A stretch of DNA of 64,000 nucleotides from Lachnospiraceae bacterium (GTDB lineage: Bacteria; Bacillota; Clostridia; Lachnospirales; Lachnospiraceae). Location of the stretch: the NCBI GenBank assembly GCA_017622795.1, contig JAGAQI010000015.1:1-64000 (forward strand), in the 5' to 3' direction. Below are positions 53,307-63,288 of this stretch, in pieces. The notes under the pieces are model-generated. The model worked only from the letters and a program-made list of their open reading frames with translations. It did no database searches and was not told the origin of the DNA. How positions within the stretch are numbered: position 1 is the first letter of the stretch; each line of letters opens with the position of its first letter. The translations under genes and the position numbers were made by a program.

Positions 53307-55199
53307 TTATGCCTGAATCAAAGATTCTCCTGCATCATTTCTTGGCTCATAGCAAACACCGCCATGGAATACCTTGGCACCGCATCCTGCACAGCCTTTA
53401 CGGCAGTTTGGAGTGACAACTTCTTCCTTGCCCTTCGTGTATTCTCTCCAAAGAAATGCTTTGGTAACTCCGGCATCAATAAAGTCCCAAGGAAGAATTT
53501 CCTCCTGCTCACGTTCCCTATGATTATAAAAGTCCATGGAAAGGCCGAGGTTTTCAAAGGATTTTACCCACATATCAAACTTAAAGTGTTCTGACCAGGA
53601 ATCAAAAATACAACCGTTATTATATGCTTCCACAAGCAGATCACAAAGCTTTCTGTCACCACGGGCAAATACTCCTTCTAACATGGTCAGCTCAGCATCG
53701 TGCCAGTTGTATTTGATACTCTTATTGTTTAACTGTTCTTTTAATTTGGCACTCAACAACTTTCTCTTTGCAATAAACTCTTCCTGTTTTGCCATTCTTG
53801 TCCACTGAAACGGTGTAAACGGCTTTGGAACAAAGAAAGATGTACTGGTTGTAATACTTACTTTTCCGTTACGCTCACTCTTAGGAATTGTATAATACTC
53901 TCTTGCAATTTTATCAGACAAAACCGCAATTTGTTCAATATCTTCTTCGGTTTCTGTCGGAAGACCAAGCATAAAATATAATTTTACTTTATTCCAGCCA
54001 CTGGTAAAAGCAGACATAGCACCGGTCAATATATTTTCTTCCGTAAGTCCCTTATTAATAACATTGCGCAAACGCTGGGAACCGGCCTCAGGAGCAAAGG
54101 TCAGACTGCTCTTTTTAATATCCTGGACTTTACTCATAACATCCAGTGCAAACGCATCAATACGAAGAGAAGGCAGGGAAATATTCACACCTTCTTTTTT
54201 AAAGGTTTCGATTAAATAATATACAAGTTCATGCAACTGGGAATAGTCGCTGGAGCTTAAGGAACTTAAAGAAATTTCTTCATGTCCGGTATTTCGTATC
54301 ATCTCTACCGCACGTTTCTTTAAAAATTCCACATCCCGCTCACGGATAGGACGATACAGCATACCGGCCTGACAGAACCGGCAGCCACGGATACAACCGC
54401 GCTGAATTTCAAGAACTACTCTGTCCTGCACTGCTTTCACATACGGAACCAGTGGTTTTTCCGGATAAAACGTATCGGAAAGATTCATTTCCACCTGTTT
54501 GCGGATCGTTTTCTTTGCATGCTTATTATTTGGCTCAAAAGATGCAATGGTACCGTCTTCTTTATATGTGACATCATAGAATAAAGGCACATAAAGCCCC
54601 TCGATTTCAGCCGCCTTTTCTAAAAACTGCAACCTTGTACCGCCATTTTGCTTATTTTCTTTATAAGCATCCAAGAGCTGATCGTATACTGTTTCTCCTT
54701 CGCCGATATAGAAGATATCAAAAAAGTCAGCCAAAGGCTCCGGGTTGTACGCACACGGTCCGCCGCCGATAACAATCGGATGTTCGTTTGTCCGGTCCTT
54801 TGCTTTTAAAGGGATCTGGGATAAGTCCAAAATTTGCAGCACATTGGTATAACACATTTCATACTGCAGGGTAATGCCTAAAAAGTCAAAATCTTTAATT
54901 GGCTGCTGGGATTCCAAAGCAAATAACGGAATGTTTTTTTCGCGGAGAACCTTGTCCATGTCCATCCACGGAGAATAGACACGTTCGCAATACGTATCTT
55001 CTCTTTTATTGAACATATCGTATAAAATCTGAATGCCCAAATGGGACATACCGATTTCATAAACATCAGGAAAACACATACAAAAACGTATGTCTACTTT
55101 TGCCGGGTCTTTTACCACCATGTTTACTTCATTGCCTATATATCTTGCCGGTTTTTCTACCTGCATTAAAATTTCATCAGATAATGCCAGTTTTCTCAA
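53307..55199 (-). CDS. TIGR03960 family B12-binding-type radical SAM protein
   Basis: A 630-aa radical SAM enzyme. The N-terminal part (about residues 35-190) is a cobalamin-binding-like Rossmann domain with GGGPCAYNPEPLADFFD. The iron-sulfur cysteines are Cys269, Cys273 and Cys276 in RGCIRGCRFCQAG. Near the C-terminus four more cysteines (CRKGCAGCGAK and GGVCYEPR) may hold another cluster. It starts with TTG at 55199, six bases after GGAGG. The reaction is unknown. Confidence 0.88.
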   Translation of the reverse strand: MRKLALSDEILMQVEKPARYIGNEVNMVVKDPAKVDIRFCMCFPDVYEIGMSHLGIQILYDMFNKREDTYCERVYSPWMDMDKVLREKNIPLFALESQQPIKDFDFLGITLQYEMCYTNVLQILDLSQIPLKAKDRTNEHPIVIGGGPCAYNPEPLADFFDIFYIGEGETVYDQLLDAYKENKQNGGTRLQFLEKAAEIEGLYVPLFYDVTYKEDGTIASFEPNNKHAKKTIRKQVEMNLSDTFYPEKPLVPYVKAVQDRVVLEIQRGCIRGCRFCQAGMLYRPIRERDVEFLKKRAVEMIRNTGHEEISLSSLSSSDYSQLHELVYYLIETFKKEGVNISLPSLRIDAFALDVMSKVQDIKKSSLTFAPEAGSQRLRNVINKGLTEENILTGAMSAFTSGWNKVKLYFMLGLPTETEEDIEQIAVLSDKIAREYYTIPKSERNGKVSITTSTSFFVPKPFTPFQWTRMAKQEEFIAKRKLLSAKLKEQLNNKSIKYNWHDAELTMLEGVFARGDRKLCDLLVEAYNNGCIFDSWSEHFKFDMWVKSFENLGLSMDFYNHREREQEEILPWDFIDAGVTKAFLWREYTKGKEEVVTPNCRKGCAGCGAKVFHGGVCYEPRNDAGESLIQA

Positions 55200-55233
55200 A
55201 ATATGCCTCCAAAATCATGATATATTATGAATA

Positions 55234-55262
55234 ATTATATCACATTTATTTCAGAAACACAA
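55234..55262 (-). promoter_or_regulatory. Extended -10 promoter for the radical SAM gene
   Basis: Minus strand TGATATAAT (-10 at 55239-55234) with TTGTGT (55262-55257) 17 bases upstream. The -35 overlaps the end of the 52-aa ORF. Confidence 0.6.
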
Positions 55263-55404
55263 TGTCTGTTGTAAGATAGTTATATACTTCTTCAACAATT
55301 TGTTCTTCTTTTAAAACAAACTTTAATAGAATTAATGTCATACACAAAACCAGTGCGCAAAGTGTACGTAATAACAGGGATTTTATTTTATATTCTTCTG
55401 ACAT
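55246..55404 (-). CDS. 52-aa single-helix membrane protein, possibly a gene remnant
   Basis: A short ORF with a perfect AAAGGAGG seven bases before its ATG. Residues 1-8 (MSEEYKIK) are charged, 9-31 form one membrane helix rich in Leu, Cys and Val, and 32-52 (EEQIVEEVYNYL and on) lie beyond it. I recognise no domain. In Bacillus the spoIVFA-spoIVFB pair sits just upstream of rplU, and membrane M23 peptidases of SpoIVFA type begin with such a basic-helix-acidic start, so this may be the stub of such a gene. That link is inference. Confidence 0.6.
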   Translation of the reverse strand: MSEEYKIKSLLLRTLCALVLCMTLILLKFVLKEEQIVEEVYNYLTTDIVFLK

Positions 55405-55468
55405 GGCAATTCCTCCTTTTTTTCAGTTTATGTCTGTTCGGAAAGTAATATTCCGACGAGGAAATAGG

Positions 55469-55497
55469 TTGAAATATTCTGTTTTACCAGCTATAAT
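55469..55497 (+). promoter_or_regulatory. Sigma-A promoter for the zinc-ribbon gene
   Basis: TTGAAA at 55469-55474 and TATAAT at 55492-55497 have a 17-base spacer, about 35 bases before the start codon. Confidence 0.85.
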
Positions 55498-55530
55498 TAT
55501 TTTAAAAGCTAAAGAAAAAGGAGGCTCATC

Positions 55531-56352
55531 ATGTCCTGGTGTCCAAAATGTAAAAATGAATATCGCGCCGGCATTACCGTATGTCCGGATTGTAATGAAG
55601 AATTATTGGAAGAATTAACCGAAGAAGTGTCTTTGGAATTTGTTCCGGTTTTTCAAACCGCTGATGCAGAATTAAAAGAAAAAATAATGAAGTACTTAGT
55701 TCACTGCGGCCATAAAGTTCAGGAAGAATCCGGCATGGTTGAAACCGAAGAAGGCGAAACCATAACTGCGTTTGCTATTTTGGTTCCAAAAGAATCCTAC
55801 GCAGAAGCCATGCAGGAAATCCGTACGGTTCTTTCCTACGAAGCAAAGCAGGAAGCCGGTGAAGAAGATTTAAAACCAAGGCATCGTGTTCCTGAACCTT
55901 CCACGGTTTACGTAGATGCAAAAGCTCGCTATCAGGAGTATAAATCCTCCGGTATTATGTTCCTTGTTTTTGCAGTACTGTTTCTTATTTTTGGCATATT
56001 AAATTTAACCGGTGTTATTACCATTATGGCTTCCACGGTATCTTTAATTATTGTTTTTGCTGCAGTTCTCGGTTTTTCCTATGTGGGTGTTACCTCTTTA
56101 ATGAAAATTTCTTCCCTGAAAGAAGAAGTATCCACAGAAGAACAAACAACGGATAAAATTACAGACTTTTTAAAAGCAAACTTTACAAAGGAAAAGCTCC
56201 TTAACTATGCAGATAGTGATACCTCCGGCGAACTGCTCTACTTCCAGCTGATGGAAGCAATGAAAGAACAGGTTGCCGCTGCTTTTCCTGATGCAGACGA
56301 AAATTATTTGGAATCATTATTGGAAGACTATTATAATTCCCTCGACTTATAA
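55531..56352 (+). CDS. Zinc-ribbon membrane protein with DUF2007-like part
   Basis: A 273-aa protein. Residues 4-22 form a zinc ribbon (CPKC ... CPDC). A segment of about 40-110 resembles DUF2007 signal-transducer-like domains (VPVFQTADAELKEKIMKYL), and two membrane helices lie near 140-158 and 162-184. The C-terminal 80 residues are acidic and cytoplasmic or external. AAAGGAGG precedes the ATG. No function can be given. It is alone on + between minus-strand clusters. Confidence 0.75.
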   Translation: MSWCPKCKNEYRAGITVCPDCNEELLEELTEEVSLEFVPVFQTADAELKEKIMKYLVHCGHKVQEESGMVETEEGETITAFAILVPKESYAEAMQEIRTVLSYEAKQEAGEEDLKPRHRVPEPSTVYVDAKARYQEYKSSGIMFLVFAVLFLIFGILNLTGVITIMASTVSLIIVFAAVLGFSYVGVTSLMKISSLKEEVSTEEQTTDKITDFLKANFTKEKLLNYADSDTSGELLYFQLMEAMKEQVAAAFPDADENYLESLLEDYYNSLDL

Positions 56353-56358
56353 AAAATC

Positions 56359-56395
56359 ACAGGATGCGGTCTAAAAAGACAGCATCCTGTTTTTT
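56359..56395. terminator. Terminator between convergent genes
   Basis: ACAGGATGC (56359-56367) pairs with GCATCCTGT (56382-56390), with an inner TCT/AGA helix, followed by T6; A6 upstream lets it also serve the SNF2 gene, whose stop overlaps its edge. Confidence 0.85.
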
Positions 56396-59300
56396 ACAGT
56401 TCAAAAGAAAACAGTTCTTCCAATTCTTCCTTGCTTAAAGCATTAATAAATACTTCTTTTGACTCTATGACCGAATCGGAAAGTTCTTTCTTCTTCTTTT
56501 GCAATTTATAAATTTTTTCTTCAATGGTTCCTTTCGTAATCAGCTTAATTACCTGAACAGAATTCTTTTGACCAATACGATGTGCACGGTCGGTTGCCTG
56601 ATCTTCCACCGCAGGATTCCACCACGGGTCAAAATGAATTACTGTGTCTGCTCCGGTTAAATTAAGCCCTGTACCTCCTGCTTTTAAAGAAATCAGGAAC
56701 AACTGACCTTCCCCTGTATTAAACCGTTTTACATAATCATTGCGTTCTGTGACCTTGGTACTGCCTTCCATGTAAAAATACTGATAATCCAGCTCATCCA
56801 GTGCTTTTTTTATAATTTCCAACATGGAAGTAAACTGGGAAAACACCAGAATTCTGTGTCCGTTTGAGACAAGATCCGGCAAAATCTGAAGAAAAAGCTC
56901 CAGTTTACCGCTCTCTCCTTCATAATTATCCAAAAACGTACCCGGATGGCAGCAGATTTGACGTAATCTTGTTAAAGCAGCAAGAATTTGGAAACGGGCA
57001 TGTCCCATGTTTTCAAATCCAAAATCATCACCAAGCTCGCCACGGAAGCTTTCCAGGAAGGAAAGATACAGTTTTTTCTGTTCTAATGTTAAATCCGTAA
57101 GGAATTTGGTTTCTACTTTTTCCGGCAGCTCCTGTAAAACATCCTTTTTCATTCTTCGTAAAATAAACGGACGTATTCGCTTATTTAAGCTTGCCAGCGC
57201 TTCTTCGTCTTTCTTTAATATCTGTTTTTCGTACTGCTTCACAAATCTGGAATGTGTCAGCAGATAGTACGGCATAACAAAATCAAAAATGGACCAAAGC
57301 TCCGATAAGGAATTCTCAATCGGTGTACCGGTTAATGCAAACCGATGGGCTGCATGTAATGCTTTAACGGATTTAGCATTCAGGGATGCAGCATTTTTAA
57401 TAAACTGTGCTTCATCCAGAAATACCGTATGGAACTGAATATCTTCATAATTTTGAATATCGCGTCTAAGCAATGGATACGAAGTAATAAAAACATCCAC
57501 CGGTTCCGTCGTTTTAATTATGGCGAAACGTTCTTCCGGAGTACCTGTAATCACTTTACACTTTAAATTCGGAGTGAAGGTTTCCAGTTCATCCATCCAG
57601 TTATAAACCAAAGAAGTCGGACAAACAATCATAAAACGATAACCGGAATCTCTTTCTTTCATTGCCTTCATATAAACAATGGACTGCAATGTTTTACCAA
57701 GACCCATATCATCCGCCAGGATTCCTCCAAGCTGATGGTCAGCCAACGTCATAAGCCATTGATATCCGATTTCCTGATAAGGACGCAGTGTTGCATTAAT
57801 GCCGGATGGTAATTTATACTGCTGTTGTTCCATATTGGAAATGGTATCAATTAACTGATGAAATTCTTCATTTTTTTGCACTTCTACAGCTGTCTCATCA
57901 AACAAATCGTCTACATAAAGAGCAAGTCCTTTGGATAACCGGAAGGTAGTATTTGCTTCCATGTCTTTGTTTGATACATTTAAATTATCTAAAAGACTAA
58001 CCATTTTTCCGATTTCTTCTGCTTCTAAATCAATAAAGCTGCCATCGGTTAAACGGAAGAATTTTTTCTTAAGACGATATGAACGGAATAACTGCTGTAA
58101 TTCTTCTTTTGAAATATCACCGTAATTCAAATCAAGTTCTAAAAGGTCAATGTCTTTGGAGATTCGTAATCCTACCGAGAAGGTATTGCTTTGTTTTGTT
58201 TTCATTTTACGGAAAGCATCGGAATAGAATACTTCGCCGTACTCCATCAGTTTTGAAAGACCTTCCTGTATAAAATGATATATTTCGTTATCTGCCTTTA
58301 GCAAATAAAAGCCGCTGTACGGTTCAAACCCAAGTTCCTCCAGCTGATTGATCACAGCCATTTCTTTTTCTCTCTGGCGCAGTATAATATATTCTCCGCT
58401 GTTTAAATTGGAAAAAGAATTAAACTTGTATTCCGCATACTTAAAAAACAACTCAACCTTTACATAGTTCTGATATTTGTCAAAATATAATTCAACATTC
58501 AAATCCGGTGAAATATAGCGCTCTTTCAGCTCCTCCGGAACTAAAATATCCATGGTACCGTGAAGCTTTGGAAGAACGTTTTCTAAAAAACGCTGCTTAT
58601 ACACACCTTGAAATACCAATGGTTTTTTATCACCGCCCAGACTGTTAAAAAACGGTAGAAAATTACGTAAAAATAATTTATCCGGTAAAAATAAGAAACG
58701 GTCCCGGTATAAAATTTCACCATTTTCCGATACCGGAATTACCGGTTCTCTATCCTTATAATCCAGGGAGATAAAGTCTTCATCTGCCTGTAATTCAATT
58801 TCTATATTCGGATTTTTAGGAATACAACGGACTTCCTCATAGAGATTACCGTATAACTCTAAAGTGAACGGAGTTCCGGCAAACTGACGTATAAATTTAA
58901 TAAACAAGAATTTGGAAAGAACCATTTGTGATTTATTAAAAATCAATCCGGCATCCTTTCCCTCCGCAAGCTCGGTTACATCATAAATTTCCAATAAGAA
59001 ATCTATAATTGCCTTGGAGGTGCGGTCAAAAGCGCTTTCTCCTGCAATATAACGGAATTCTTTTCCTAAAATGATATTTTCACGTTTGATGTAATCTTCC
59101 AAAAATTTTTTTATATTTTGTACCTTATACAGTTTTGTGCTTCCCGCTTTTAAAGAAATAAATGCCTTTCCTGAATTATTACGGAGCATGGCAGGCAGAG
59201 AAATCACCGGTTCAATATGAAAGACTTCTCCGGTCATGGTCATGTTTTCCTGATTATCAAAATACTCCAATACCTGATATGCCCGCTTTTCTTCTGCATT

Positions 59301-59612
59301 TTTTGGTAAATTTCCTTCGGAATGCTCCTGATGCTTCAGTAACCGTAAAAGTGCGGCCACCACATGTTTGCAGGCACCCTTTTCTTTTACAGAGCTCGGA
59401 CAATTACAGCTCGTTAAAAAGGAACCGTCTTCCTGTTCCTCAATCATAACCGTATAATTATAATTTCCTTTAACAATGATTTTGTAACGTTTACTGTTTT
59501 TTGAGTAAGAAGCATTCTGGATATGACCGTTCTGGTAATATTGCATTCCCCGCATAAACGTTTGCTCACTGGAAGCAAGGTTACGAATCATGTTTTTTGT
59601 CAACTGTATCAT
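56394..59612 (-). CDS. SWIM-domain SNF2 family helicase/translocase
   Basis: A 1072-aa Swi2/Snf2 ATPase. An N-terminal SWIM zinc finger has Cys69, Cys71, Cys81 and His83 (SCNCPSS...ACKH). A long bacterial SNF2-associated region runs to about 600, then the motor: DDMGLGKT (about 632-640), FLDEAQFIKN, LTGTPIEN, and the second lobe with SLKAGGTGLNLTGADTVIHFDPWWNPA and DRAHRIGQ. ATG 59612 follows GGAGG; the ATG six bases upstream abuts it. Its bacterial role is unclear; RNA-polymerase recycling has been shown for relatives such as RapA. Confidence 0.93.
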   Translation of the reverse strand: MIQLTKNMIRNLASSEQTFMRGMQYYQNGHIQNASYSKNSKRYKIIVKGNYNYTVMIEEQEDGSFLTSCNCPSSVKEKGACKHVVAALLRLLKHQEHSEGNLPKNAEEKRAYQVLEYFDNQENMTMTGEVFHIEPVISLPAMLRNNSGKAFISLKAGSTKLYKVQNIKKFLEDYIKRENIILGKEFRYIAGESAFDRTSKAIIDFLLEIYDVTELAEGKDAGLIFNKSQMVLSKFLFIKFIRQFAGTPFTLELYGNLYEEVRCIPKNPNIEIELQADEDFISLDYKDREPVIPVSENGEILYRDRFLFLPDKLFLRNFLPFFNSLGGDKKPLVFQGVYKQRFLENVLPKLHGTMDILVPEELKERYISPDLNVELYFDKYQNYVKVELFFKYAEYKFNSFSNLNSGEYIILRQREKEMAVINQLEELGFEPYSGFYLLKADNEIYHFIQEGLSKLMEYGEVFYSDAFRKMKTKQSNTFSVGLRISKDIDLLELDLNYGDISKEELQQLFRSYRLKKKFFRLTDGSFIDLEAEEIGKMVSLLDNLNVSNKDMEANTTFRLSKGLALYVDDLFDETAVEVQKNEEFHQLIDTISNMEQQQYKLPSGINATLRPYQEIGYQWLMTLADHQLGGILADDMGLGKTLQSIVYMKAMKERDSGYRFMIVCPTSLVYNWMDELETFTPNLKCKVITGTPEERFAIIKTTEPVDVFITSYPLLRRDIQNYEDIQFHTVFLDEAQFIKNAASLNAKSVKALHAAHRFALTGTPIENSLSELWSIFDFVMPYYLLTHSRFVKQYEKQILKKDEEALASLNKRIRPFILRRMKKDVLQELPEKVETKFLTDLTLEQKKLYLSFLESFRGELGDDFGFENMGHARFQILAALTRLRQICCHPGTFLDNYEGESGKLELFLQILPDLVSNGHRILVFSQFTSMLEIIKKALDELDYQYFYMEGSTKVTERNDYVKRFNTGEGQLFLISLKAGGTGLNLTGADTVIHFDPWWNPAVEDQATDRAHRIGQKNSVQVIKLITKGTIEEKIYKLQKKKKELSDSVIESKEVFINALSKEELEELFSFEL

Positions 59613-59633
59613 AGGCATCCTCCGGATGTAACG

Positions 59634-60215
59634 CTAAATATCAAGTTTTAACTGAATTTCCTCTTCTGCTTCTAATTTAAAATCTTCTACCTTTTCCGGT
59701 TTCACTACCGGTAATTCTTCTAAAGATGCCAAACCGAAGCTGCGCAAGAAGTCTTCGGTAGTTCCGAATAAAATTGGTCTGCCCGGCGCATCCAATCGGC
59801 CGATTTCAGCAATCAAACCATATTCTACAAGTTTATTTACCGCATGGTCACAGCTGACACCACGGATTGCTTCGATTTCCTGACGGGTAATCGGCTGTTT
59901 ATATGCCACAATAGACAAGGTTTCCAATAAAACCTCGGTTAATACGTGTTTCTTTGGAACATGGGCAATTTTTATAATGGATTCGTACATGCTCTGTTTG
60001 GTGGACATCTGATAAGAATCGTTTAATTCTATTATTTGGATGCCACGGTCTGCAGAACGGTAACGGTCCATCATGTTTCGGGCAACACGGCGCACCGTAT
60101 CTACGTCATGATCCAGTGCCATGGCAATACGTTCTGCTTCCACCGCTTCCCCCATGGTAAATAAAATTGCTTCAATTTGTGCTTCTAATTCCTGTATTTC
60201 GTTTGGTGTTTCCAT
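59634..60215 (-). CDS. scpB: Segregation and condensation protein B
   Basis: A 193-aa winged-helix kleisin partner of the SMC condensin. EAILFTMGEAVEAERIAMAL begins it, TEVLLETLSIVAYKQPITRQEIE and the GRPILFGTTEDFLRSFGL end are diagnostic. ATG 60215 follows GAAAGGA by nine bases. It lies 26 bases after scpA; smc itself is not in the window. Confidence 0.96.
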   Translation of the reverse strand: METPNEIQELEAQIEAILFTMGEAVEAERIAMALDHDVDTVRRVARNMMDRYRSADRGIQIIELNDSYQMSTKQSMYESIIKIAHVPKKHVLTEVLLETLSIVAYKQPITRQEIEAIRGVSCDHAVNKLVEYGLIAEIGRLDAPGRPILFGTTEDFLRSFGLASLEELPVVKPEKVEDFKLEAEEEIQLKLDI

Positions 60216-60241
60216 CAAATTTTTCCTTTCTGTTCACCGCT

Positions 60242-61018
60242 TTACAGCTGGCTTTCATCAATCTCAATAACATCCGTTGCCAGATACTCAATGAGAATAT
60301 CATCAAAAATTTCTTCCTGTACAATGCTGACCCGTCCCATTTTCATCAGCTCTAAAATGCAAAGGAACGTAACAATTAAATCCATTTTGTCACATTGTTC
60401 TTCCAAGAGCTTACGGAAGCTGAACTTTTTATTTGCAAGCCCGTACTCCTGCACATAACGCATTTTCTGTGATAAATTAACCTCTTCTTTTTCGATTTTA
60501 CCGAATTTACTGCGGACAGGGTCGATTTTATCTACCTGCTTTTTCATCACCGATTGAAATATATCATTTAATTTTGATAAAGTAAGATCTCCAATCAGTT
60601 CTTCTAAATTGATTTCTTCTTTAAAATCTGCTACTTCCGGAGGAAGGGTGCTTTTCTTGAACATCATCTTGTCGGCATCCATCTGGCGGTCACGAAGTTC
60701 CAGTGACATAAACTTATACATTTTATATTCCAATAAACGCTCAACCAGTTCCTGTCTTGGATCTTCAGGCTCTTCTTCGTCGGTTTCTTCCTGCGGTAAA
60801 AGCATTCTGGATTTGATTTTGAGTAATGTAGCAGCCATAACCAGAAATTCGCTCATATTATCCAAATCCTGCTTTTCCATTTCCTTTAAATAATCCATAT
60901 ATTGCTCTGTAATCAGGGCAATCGGAATGTCATAAATATCAATTTTATTTTTTTCAATCAGATGAAGAAGTAAGTCCAACGGACCTTCAAACACCTCTAA
61001 TTTCACCGGAATAGCCAT
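60242..61018 (-). CDS. scpA: Segregation and condensation protein A
   Basis: A 258-aa kleisin that bridges SMC heads. The N-terminal FEGPLDLLLHLIEKNKIDIYDIPI and the C-terminal winged helix (VTFLCILELMKMGRV) are the binding regions. AAAGGT lies ten bases before the ATG. It forms a unit with scpB. Confidence 0.96.
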   Translation of the reverse strand: MAIPVKLEVFEGPLDLLLHLIEKNKIDIYDIPIALITEQYMDYLKEMEKQDLDNMSEFLVMAATLLKIKSRMLLPQEETDEEEPEDPRQELVERLLEYKMYKFMSLELRDRQMDADKMMFKKSTLPPEVADFKEEINLEELIGDLTLSKLNDIFQSVMKKQVDKIDPVRSKFGKIEKEEVNLSQKMRYVQEYGLANKKFSFRKLLEEQCDKMDLIVTFLCILELMKMGRVSIVQEEIFDDILIEYLATDVIEIDESQL

Positions 61019-61042
61019 GTATCATTAACCTTTCTGTTTGGT

Positions 61043-61888
61043 TTACTCTTTTGTTCCTTTCAGAACCAAAAAATTTATCTCTACTCTGTTAAAAAATCGA
61101 AGCGGTATGGTATGGGAACCAAGTCCCCTGCTGACAAACAGACTACTGTTATTGTTAAGTTTCATCAATCCTGCATCACAGACTTTCGGCAGACGAAGCC
61201 TTGGAGATACGACTCCCCCGATAAACGGTAACCGCAACAATCCTCCGTGCAAATGACCGGAAACAATTAAATCAGCCCGGTATTTTGTATATAGTTCTAC
61301 ATATTCCGGATTATGCGCCATCATAATATGCATTCCTGTTTCCGGAACATCAAAATCAGGCAATTCTTCCGGTTTATTATACAAGCTACCTTTCTGATAA
61401 AAAGGCATTGGTAAAGAAAGGCCGGAAATAAACAGCGTATCATCGGAAGCAGAAACCACCGTTTCATTTTCTAAATATAATACATTTTCCGGCAAGCCCG
61501 TTTTATATGCTTCCCAGATTTCCGGATAGTTTTCCTGCATGGAAAGTTCATGATTTCCCGCAGAATAATATACCGGGATTCTAAGCAAACTTATTGCCTT
61601 CATAAATTGTTCCGTATTTCTGTTACAGGTTTTATGTTTATCCACCATATCTCCTGCAAGTAATATAAACTCCGGATGGAATTCCTTAAGCTTCTTCCCT
61701 ATTTTAGATAAATTCTTTTTGTTATTATGCAGATCTGTAATAAGGCAAATCTTTAGTTCTTTATTTTTCGGCATTTCTTGGAGTTCTACAACTGTAGATT
61801 TATATTGAATCAAGGAATGTTCCATCCATTCATATAGCAGCCAAAGAACAATTGCCACCGGCAAAATAATCACTAAAATCCACCACAT
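61043..61888 (-). CDS. Membrane-anchored metallophosphoesterase (YaeI-like)
   Basis: A 281-aa calcineurin-like phosphoesterase. An N-terminal membrane helix (residues 2-20) anchors it; metal-binding motifs follow in order: ITDLHNN (about 54), LAGDMVD (about 77), AGNHE (about 110), MAHNPE and SGHLHGG. Substrate unknown; relatives include UDP-2,3-diacylglucosamine-type hydrolases, but no lipid A genes are near. It lies 24 bases before scpA. Confidence 0.88.
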   Translation of the reverse strand: MWWILVIILPVAIVLWLLYEWMEHSLIQYKSTVVELQEMPKNKELKICLITDLHNNKKNLSKIGKKLKEFHPEFILLAGDMVDKHKTCNRNTEQFMKAISLLRIPVYYSAGNHELSMQENYPEIWEAYKTGLPENVLYLENETVVSASDDTLFISGLSLPMPFYQKGSLYNKPEELPDFDVPETGMHIMMAHNPEYVELYTKYRADLIVSGHLHGGLLRLPFIGGVVSPRLRLPKVCDAGLMKLNNNSSLFVSRGLGSHTIPLRFFNRVEINFLVLKGTKE

Positions 61889-61982
61889 AATCTACCCTTT
61901 TTTGTGCTTCATTAATTTTTCTCCAACTATAAATATAACCTTTTCCGGTTTTTATGTCAAGGAATTACAGCTTCTTTTCTTC

Positions 61983-63164
61983 CTAAAAATAGCTTAAAAT
62001 TTTCTTTATGTAATCCTGATAAGAAGCTTTCGGAATATCCTGTTCCGCCACCAGGGCAATACGACCGATTTCCGCACCATTTAAGTGATAAATAATAGCC
62101 CCCAGTTCTTCGCCTTTCGCAATCGGTGCTTTTATTTTTTCATATACAAATATTTCCTCTGTTATCTGGTCAAAATCATCTTTGTTTACAGAAACATACC
62201 GGAACCTATCATTTGGACTGAGGATTACATTTTGCTCCATGCTTTCTTCCACGATTACGGTTACCGGTTCCATATCAGAATGATCATCCACGTAAACTTT
62301 ACACTGGGAAAATCCGTAATTTAACAGAGTTGCAGCTTCCCTGAAGCGTGTTTTTGTATCAGGAGCAGACAAGACCACAGCAATCATATCAATATCATTT
62401 CTTGTTGCGGTAGCACTTAAGCAATATCTTGCTTTCCCCGTAGAACCTGTTTTTAACCCGGTAATTCCCTCGTAAGAAGTTAATAATTTATTTGTATTGG
62501 TTAGCCCGAATTCAGAACTGCCTTTATTTGTCACGTGTGTCATGGAAGAAATTCTTGTGGTGGTATACTGTTTTACATCAGGATAACGCTTCATCAGTTC
62601 TGCAGACATGATTGCAATATCATATGCCGTCGACACATGCCCATCCACATCCAATCCGCAGCAATTCACGAAATTTGTATTGTTCATTCCCAGTTCTTTT
62701 GCCTTTTTGTTCATTTCCTGTACGAAGGCCTCTTCTGTTCCTGATAAATGTTCTGCCATTGCCACACAGGCATCATTGGCACTGGAAATAGAAATACATT
62801 TTATTAAAGTGTCTACCGTCTGTTGTTCTCCTGCTTCCAGATATACCTGGGAACCTCCCATACTTGCCGCATGGTCCGTCGTTGTTACAATGGTTTCTTT
62901 CGTAATTGTTCCGTCTTCCAGTGCTTCATAAATCAAAAGCAAGGTCATAATTTTTGTGATACTTGCCGGTGGCAATACCTTATGCATGTCTTTTTCATGC
63001 AATACCGTACCGGTAGATGCTTCCATTAAAACATAGGATTCCGACAACAGTTGCGGTTTTGATGTATCTTCGGCAAAACAAATCATATTTCCTTTGTTAC
63101 ATAAAGTTAATAAACATAATACTATTGCAATTACCTGCTTCCGCTTCTTCATTAAGAATTTCAT
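61983..63164 (-). CDS. D-alanyl-D-alanine carboxypeptidase (DacA/DacF type)
   Basis: A 393-aa secreted S11 enzyme. The signal peptide ends near FAED (about residue 31). Active-site motifs: Ser68-x-x-Lys71 (SITK), Ser128-Ala-Asn and Lys238-Thr-Gly. Unlike the lipoprotein at 28216 it keeps the C-terminal beta domain (about 285-375). It may trim vegetative or cortex wall; the sequence does not decide. ATG 63164 follows GGAGG; the ATG 27 bases upstream lies before that site. Confidence 0.93.
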   Translation of the reverse strand: MKFLMKKRKQVIAIVLCLLTLCNKGNMICFAEDTSKPQLLSESYVLMEASTGTVLHEKDMHKVLPPASITKIMTLLLIYEALEDGTITKETIVTTTDHAASMGGSQVYLEAGEQQTVDTLIKCISISSANDACVAMAEHLSGTEEAFVQEMNKKAKELGMNNTNFVNCCGLDVDGHVSTAYDIAIMSAELMKRYPDVKQYTTTRISSMTHVTNKGSSEFGLTNTNKLLTSYEGITGLKTGSTGKARYCLSATATRNDIDMIAVVLSAPDTKTRFREAATLLNYGFSQCKVYVDDHSDMEPVTVIVEESMEQNVILSPNDRFRYVSVNKDDFDQITEEIFVYEKIKAPIAKGEELGAIIYHLNGAEIGRIALVAEQDIPKASYQDYIKKILSYF

Positions 63165-63230
63165 AAATCCTCCAAAAAACTTCTGTATCACATATATATT
63201 TTCTGAATGTCTCTTTTATGAAGCAAGTCT

Positions 63231-63274
63231 GAAAAAAGAAAAGCACAGCGGAAGTTTTAGAACCACTGTGCTTT
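63231..63274 (-). terminator. Terminator after the pyrimidine phosphorylase gene
   Basis: Minus strand AAAGCACAGTGG pairs with CCGCTGTGCTTT (one mismatch) and runs into TTCTTTTTT. Confidence 0.85.
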
Positions 63275-63288
63275 AATACATATTAGTT

